NCBI GenBank assembly: GCA_018663165.1
Contig: JABJES010000056.1
Location: forward strand, 1 to 8,547
Reading direction: 5' to 3'
DNA from: Rhodospirillaceae bacterium
GTDB lineage: Bacteria; Pseudomonadota; Alphaproteobacteria; UBA11136
DNA: 8,547 nucleotides
The position numbers and the translations under genes were made by a program. The notes beneath the pieces are model-generated. The model was not told where the DNA came from. It was given only the letters and a program-made list of their open reading frames with translations, and did no database searches. This document shows positions 5,841 to 8,547 of this stretch, one piece after another. The stretch's first letter is position 1. Every line of letters starts with the position of its first letter.

Positions 5841-7143
5841 GATCGTGATCCTCGTGGTCGTGACCCTCGTCGTGCCCGTCATCATGTCTGTGATCATGAT
5901 GATGAGTGTAAACGGCCATGCCGCGGGCCTCTTCGGGACCGAACAGGGAAAGATATTCAGGGTGTTTGGAAACCGTTTCCGGCAGGCCCTGGCAACAGAC
6001 ATGATGATTGAGACAGACCACCCGATCAGTGGCTGCCATCACCACATGGAGATCATGAGAAACCATCAAAATGCCGCATCCGTAATTATCACGCAGGCGG
6101 GAGATGAGCTGGTAGAGCTCGGCTTGACCGATAACATCGACGCCCTGAACCGGCTCATCGAGAACCAGAAGATCGGGTTGGCGCAACAATGCGCGGGCCA
6201 ACAGCACCCGGCGCAATTCACCGCCCGATAATCGTTGCAGGGGACGCGCCTCCAGATGTGCCGCGCCGACCTCGGCTAAAACCTTTTCCCGTCTCTTTGA
6301 GGCTTGGGGTCCGGCAAGATCGAGAAAGCGCTTTACGGTCAGCGGCAAGGTCTCGTCGATGTCAATTTTTTGGGGCACATACCCAATTACCGGGTCGCTA
6401 AGCGGATGAAAGACCCGGCCCTCCTTAATCGGCAACAGGCCGAGCAGGGCGCGCACCAAAGTCGTCTTGCCAGCCCCGTTGGGACCGATAATGGTGACTA
6501 TTTCCCCCTTATGGACGCTCAAAGAGACATTGGAGATAATATCCAGCCCGCTCAAGACGACCCGCAAATTCACCGCCTCAATCAGGGTTGGGCCCGAATG
6601 TGGCGCAGGAACAGACGCAGGGACAGACGACTCGCCGCCGGAAACACCGTCGCCACAGCGCGGGCACAGGCCTTTGAGTTCAATCACCGGAGTTTCAACC
6701 TCAAACCCCGCATGACCGGCCCACCGCGCCATCACAGCACCAATACCATTATCCTCTATTTCGGCGGCCTGACCACAGGCCCGACAGATCAGAATGGGGC
6801 CGCTATGTCCGCTATCTGGATGATCGCATCCGACATAGGCATTGAGCGATTCGATGCGGTGGATAAGCCCCTGTTCGAGCAGAAATTCCAGAGCCCGGTA
6901 AATCGTCGGCGCAGCCGCTCCGGCCTTGTCGTTTTTCAGCTCATCAAGCAGGCCATAGGCACCAACCGGGGCATGGGACGCCCAGACAAGCTCCAACACC
7001 CTTGCTCGAACAGGGGTCAGACGGACCTTGCGCTCGGCACAAATCGCCTCGGCCCGATCAAGGGCCTTATCAATGCAGGCCCGGTGATCGTGGTTGCCTT
7101 CAGGAAAGGCTGTCAGGGCTTGATCTGTAATCGTGTCGCTCAT
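5833..7143 (-). CDS. zur-znuC: Fusion protein: Zur zinc-responsive repressor (N-terminal) joined to ZnuC zinc-transport ATPase (C-terminal)
   Basis: One uninterrupted 436-codon frame holds two complete proteins. Residues about 20-165 are a Fur-family Zur: a winged helix with LTPVRARVLELVW (42-54) and recognition region APTIYRALEFLLEQGLIHR (78-96), then a zinc-binding dimerisation domain. The regulatory ligands of E. coli Zur (H77, C88, H96, E111) correspond to H95, C106, H113 and E128; the structural cysteines are C120, C123, C160 and C163. Residues 166-185 are a Gly/Ser/Pro/Ala linker. Residues 186-410 are a complete ABC ATPase: Walker A GPNGAGKTT (220-228), Q-loop Q258, signature LSGGE (305-309), Walker B LLVLDE (325-330) and H-loop H363. 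The tail (414-436) has 10 His and 7 Asp. Start ATG 7143 is preferred: ATG 7161 has no Shine-Dalgarno and TTG 7191 would translate the operator. No ATG lies in the linker; an in-frame GTG at 6573 could start a slightly short ZnuC. The fusion would repress znu genes and power zinc import. A base-call error removing a stop or frame boundary is the main alternative. Confidence 0.9.
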   Translation of the reverse strand: MSDTITDQALTAFPEGNHDHRACIDKALDRAEAICAERKVRLTPVRARVLELVWASHAPVGAYGLLDELKNDKAGAAAPTIYRALEFLLEQGLIHRIESLNAYVGCDHPDSGHSGPILICRACGQAAEIEDNGIGAVMARWAGHAGFEVETPVIELKGLCPRCGDGVSGGESSVPASVPAPHSGPTLIEAVNLRVVLSGLDIISNVSLSVHKGEIVTIIGPNGAGKTTLVRALLGLLPIKEGRVFHPLSDPVIGYVPQKIDIDETLPLTVKRFLDLAGPQASKRREKVLAEVGAAHLEARPLQRLSGGELRRVLLARALLRQPDLLVLDEPVQGVDVIGQAELYQLISRLRDNYGCGILMVSHDLHVVMAATDRVVCLNHHVCCQGLPETVSKHPEYLSLFGPEEARGMAVYTHHHDHRHDDGHDEGHDHEDHDHG

Positions 7144-7170
7144 CTGCTGATTCTCGTGCATATGACAAGT

Positions 7171-7196
7171 TGTTATATTATAACATTCCAATGTTA
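7171..7196. promoter_or_regulatory. Zur operator: two overlapping perfect palindromes in the zur-znuC/znuA divergent region
   Basis: TGTTATATTATAACA (7171-7185) is a perfect 7-1-7 inverted repeat. It matches every specified position of the Zur-box core TGTTATANTATAACA, as I recall it from comparative studies of proteobacterial zinc regulons. Overlapping it, TAACATTCCAATGTTA (7181-7196) is a second perfect repeat (7-2-7) with the same TGTTA/TAACA half-sites. On the minus strand the first palindrome contains TATAAT (7182-7177), a consensus -10 box, so bound Zur would block zur-znuC-znuB. The site lies 42 nt or more upstream of the znuA ATG and could block that promoter too. No convincing -35 box was found on either strand. 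Confidence 0.75.
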
Positions 7197-7237
7197 CCTT
7201 ATTTCATAGATTATTTTTCATTGAATAACAAAGCATT

Positions 7238-8188
7238 ATGAGAATAACACCCCAGATTTCAACGATCCTTGCCGGTATTTTCCTGGTCCTTTGCGGAGCC
7301 TTATCAAGTGCTGCGGCCAACACTGGCGATGGCGCGACGACAACGCCCAAGGTGGTCGTCACCATTCTTCCCCTCCATTCTCTGGTTAGTGGGGTTATGG
7401 CGGGGGCCACAGGAGGAACAAGCGAGCCAGTGCTGTTGCTGCCCGCCACCGCCTCGCCCCATACGGCGGCCCTGCGCCCTTCTCAGGCTCAAGCTCTGGC
7501 CAAGGCCGATGTGATTTTCTGGATGGGGGAGGATTTGGAAACCTTTCTCGCCCGGCCGATAAAAAACCTGGGCACAAATGCCTTAGTGGTCTCAATGCTC
7601 GGGGATAAAGAGGAAGCAGAGGGGAAAATGGAGGAGGACGAAGCCGATCATGGGGATGAGCATGACCATGGGGACGAAAATTCCCACATCTGGCTTGACC
7701 CAATAAAGGCCGCTGAGATGGTCGCTAAGATCGCCGGGACCCTGGCATTGGTCGACCCAACAAACGCCGCCCTTTACCAGGCCAATGCCGCCAAAATGCA
7801 GCAACGCCTTAAGGCCCTGGACCGGGAGCTCGAAGCCCTAACCATTCCTGTGCGTAATCGGCCCTATATCGTTTTTCACGATGCTTACGGCCCGTTTGAA
7901 GCCCGCTATGGCCTGACTCGCGCCGGGATCGTCGCCCTGACCCCTGCCCGACCGCCGGGCGCGGCCCATGTTTTATCAATCCGGCGACGCATCAAGGATG
8001 AAAATATCGCCTGCTTCTTTCGCGAGCCTCAGTTCAACCCCGCCCTTTTAGAGCGCATCCTTGAGGACAGCGAAGTTAAGACCGCAACTCTTGACCCCTT
8101 AGGCGTTGATCTGACGCCAGGCCGCCAAGCCTATTTCACCCTAATGAGAAATCTCGGGCGCGATTTGCGGTCTTGTCTTGAGCCATAG
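7238..8188 (+). CDS. znuA: Zinc ABC transporter periplasmic binding protein ZnuA
   Basis: ZnuA captures zinc in the periplasm and passes it to ZnuB. The 316-residue protein begins with a signal peptide (residues 1 to about 27, ending SSAAA), without a lipobox. Cluster A-I family features follow: VVVTILPLHSLV (39-50) with zinc ligand H47, an acidic loop with scattered histidines (about 131-149), SHIWLDP (149-155) with H150, and VFHDAYG (212-218) with H214. These match H60, H143 and H207 of E. coli ZnuA. C259 and C313 are placed like the conserved ZnuA disulfide near the C-terminus. A fourth ligand is not obvious; D285 is a candidate. The metal loop is shorter and less His-rich than in many ZnuAs. 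The ATG at 7238 has only a weak ribosome site. Transcribed divergently from zur-znuC-znuB across a shared Zur operator and ends at a hairpin terminator. Confidence 0.93.
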   Translation: MRITPQISTILAGIFLVLCGALSSAAANTGDGATTTPKVVVTILPLHSLVSGVMAGATGGTSEPVLLLPATASPHTAALRPSQAQALAKADVIFWMGEDLETFLARPIKNLGTNALVVSMLGDKEEAEGKMEEDEADHGDEHDHGDENSHIWLDPIKAAEMVAKIAGTLALVDPTNAALYQANAAKMQQRLKALDRELEALTIPVRNRPYIVFHDAYGPFEARYGLTRAGIVALTPARPPGAAHVLSIRRRIKDENIACFFREPQFNPALLERILEDSEVKTATLDPLGVDLTPGRQAYFTLMRNLGRDLRSCLEP

Positions 8189-8226
8189 AAAAAGCCCCGA
8201 AGAACAATTTTCCCTCGGGGCCTTTC
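8189..8226. terminator. Bidirectional hairpin terminator between znuA and a chemoreceptor gene
   Basis: GCCCCGA (8194-8200) pairs with TCGGGGC (8215-8221) across a 14-nt loop. On the minus strand the stem is followed directly by five T (8193-8189), a good intrinsic terminator for the chemoreceptor gene. On the plus strand only CTTT follows, so znuA termination is weaker. The A/T flanks add pairing after one mismatch. Confidence 0.7.
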
Positions 8227-8247
8227 CAGGATAGTTATTCGACAGGT

Positions 8248-8547
8248 TTAAGCGTTCTTGATTCCGTCGAGGAAGCTGTCGACCTCTTTGCGCAAAGTCT
8301 CAGACTGGCTTGAGAGTTCTTTAGTGGCGCTGAGAACGTCACCAGCGGCCTGGCCCGATTCACCGGCAGCCTGGTTGACGCCACTGATGTTACTGGTCAC
8401 CTCCTGGGTGCCCGCCGCCGCCTGTTGGACATTGCGCGAGATTTCGGTCGTCGCCGCACTCTGTTCCTCAACAGCCGATGCAATTGACGTCGAGATTGTA
8501 CTGATCTCGTCGATGATGCTGCTGATGCCCTCGATGGCGCTGACCGC
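8248..8547 (-). CDS. Methyl-accepting chemotaxis protein (C-terminal 99 residues; the rest lies beyond the window)
   Basis: The minus strand reads into the window without interruption and ends at TAA (8250-8248). The visible 99 residues are a polar, heptad-patterned coiled coil: IEGISSIIDEISTISTSIAS, then AVEEQSAATTEISRNVQQAA, GTQEVTSNISGVNQAAGESG, and an end LRKEVDSFLDGIKNA. AVEEQSAATTEI is the typical C-terminal methylation-helix region of alphaproteobacterial chemoreceptors, where Glu/Gln pairs are modified by CheR and CheB. The LRxEVDxFL ending is also common in that group. The sensor domain, membrane segments and the CheA/CheW-binding hairpin tip lie outside, so ligand and location (membrane or cytoplasmic) are unknown. 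No C-terminal NWETF-type CheR tether is present. The gene converges on znuA and shares its terminator; no functional tie to zinc uptake is implied. Confidence 0.9.
   Translation of the reverse strand, partial: AVSAIEGISSIIDEISTISTSIASAVEEQSAATTEISRNVQQAAAGTQEVTSNISGVNQAAGESGQAAGDVLSATKELSSQSETLRKEVDSFLDGIKNA

Noticed and set aside
5838..5905. Apparent short tandem repeats (gtg/gtc/atc-rich)
   Set aside because: They reflect alternating His and Asp codons in the protein tail and are too irregular to call a repeat element.
5841..6002. Extended znuB frame starting at 6002
   Set aside because: The extra 54 residues are out-of-frame reading of the zur-znuC 3' end. The ABC-3 permease begins at ATG 5840 with a ribosome site.
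5749..6231. 160-codon plus-strand frame over the zur-znuC/znuB junction
   Set aside because: Its N-terminal hydrophobic run comes from reading the His/Asp codons backwards; both real genes on the other strand are certain.
7144..7191. Extended N-terminus of the Zur-ZnuC fusion from a TTG at 7191
   Set aside because: It would make the Zur operator part of the coding sequence, uses a rare start codon and has no ribosome site. ATG 7143 fits better, with ATG 7161 second.
6304..7209. 301-codon open frame on the plus strand opposite zur-znuC
   Set aside because: It lies antisense to a gene with many recognisable motifs, and its own translation shows none.

Overview
This 8.5 kb window is ordinary-GC, gene-dense bacterial chromosome. 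It most likely comes from an alphaproteobacterium of the Rhodospirillales type. I judge this from the style of the cysteine synthase, SseA and MetC proteins and from the chemoreceptor C-terminus; it is a family-resemblance judgement, not a database result. No tRNA, rRNA, CRISPR array, insertion sequence or prophage gene is visible, and no gene-free stretch exceeds about 170 bases.

Layout. (1) Positions 1-1750, minus strand: the end of an ABC importer operon. It has a family-5 (peptide/opine/nickel type) periplasmic binding protein, followed by the first 46 codons of its inner-membrane permease, joined by a GTGA start/stop overlap. A good sigma-70-like promoter lies at about 1804-1832. (2) Positions 1916-5055, plus strand: a probable three-gene sulfur amino acid operon. 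cysK makes cysteine, sseA (3-mercaptopyruvate sulfurtransferase) moves sulfane sulfur, and metC (cystathionine beta-lyase) makes homocysteine. Gaps are 31 and 43 nt. (3) Positions 5052-8188: a zinc uptake locus. A minus-strand pair, zur-znuC plus znuB, diverges from plus-strand znuA. Between them are two overlapping perfect palindromes, the first matching a Zur operator core. (4) Positions 8189-8226: a hairpin terminator shared by znuA and a convergent methyl-accepting chemotaxis protein gene, whose last 99 codons fill 8248-8547.

The most unusual item is the 436-residue reading frame at 5833-7143. One uninterrupted frame encodes a complete Fur-family zinc-responsive repressor (Zur), a short Ser/Gly/Pro/Ala linker, a complete ZnuC transport ATPase and a His/Asp-rich tail. 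The zinc sensor that should repress the importer is therefore covalently joined to the importer's own motor subunit, and its probable operator sits directly upstream. All eight Zur zinc ligands and all the ABC ATPase motifs are present. The zinc locus would work as follows: ZnuA captures zinc in the periplasm, ZnuB is the membrane channel, the ZnuC half powers import, and the Zur half shuts off both divergent transcripts when cytoplasmic zinc is sufficient. How a membrane-docked ATPase and a DNA-bound repressor function as one chain is the open question.
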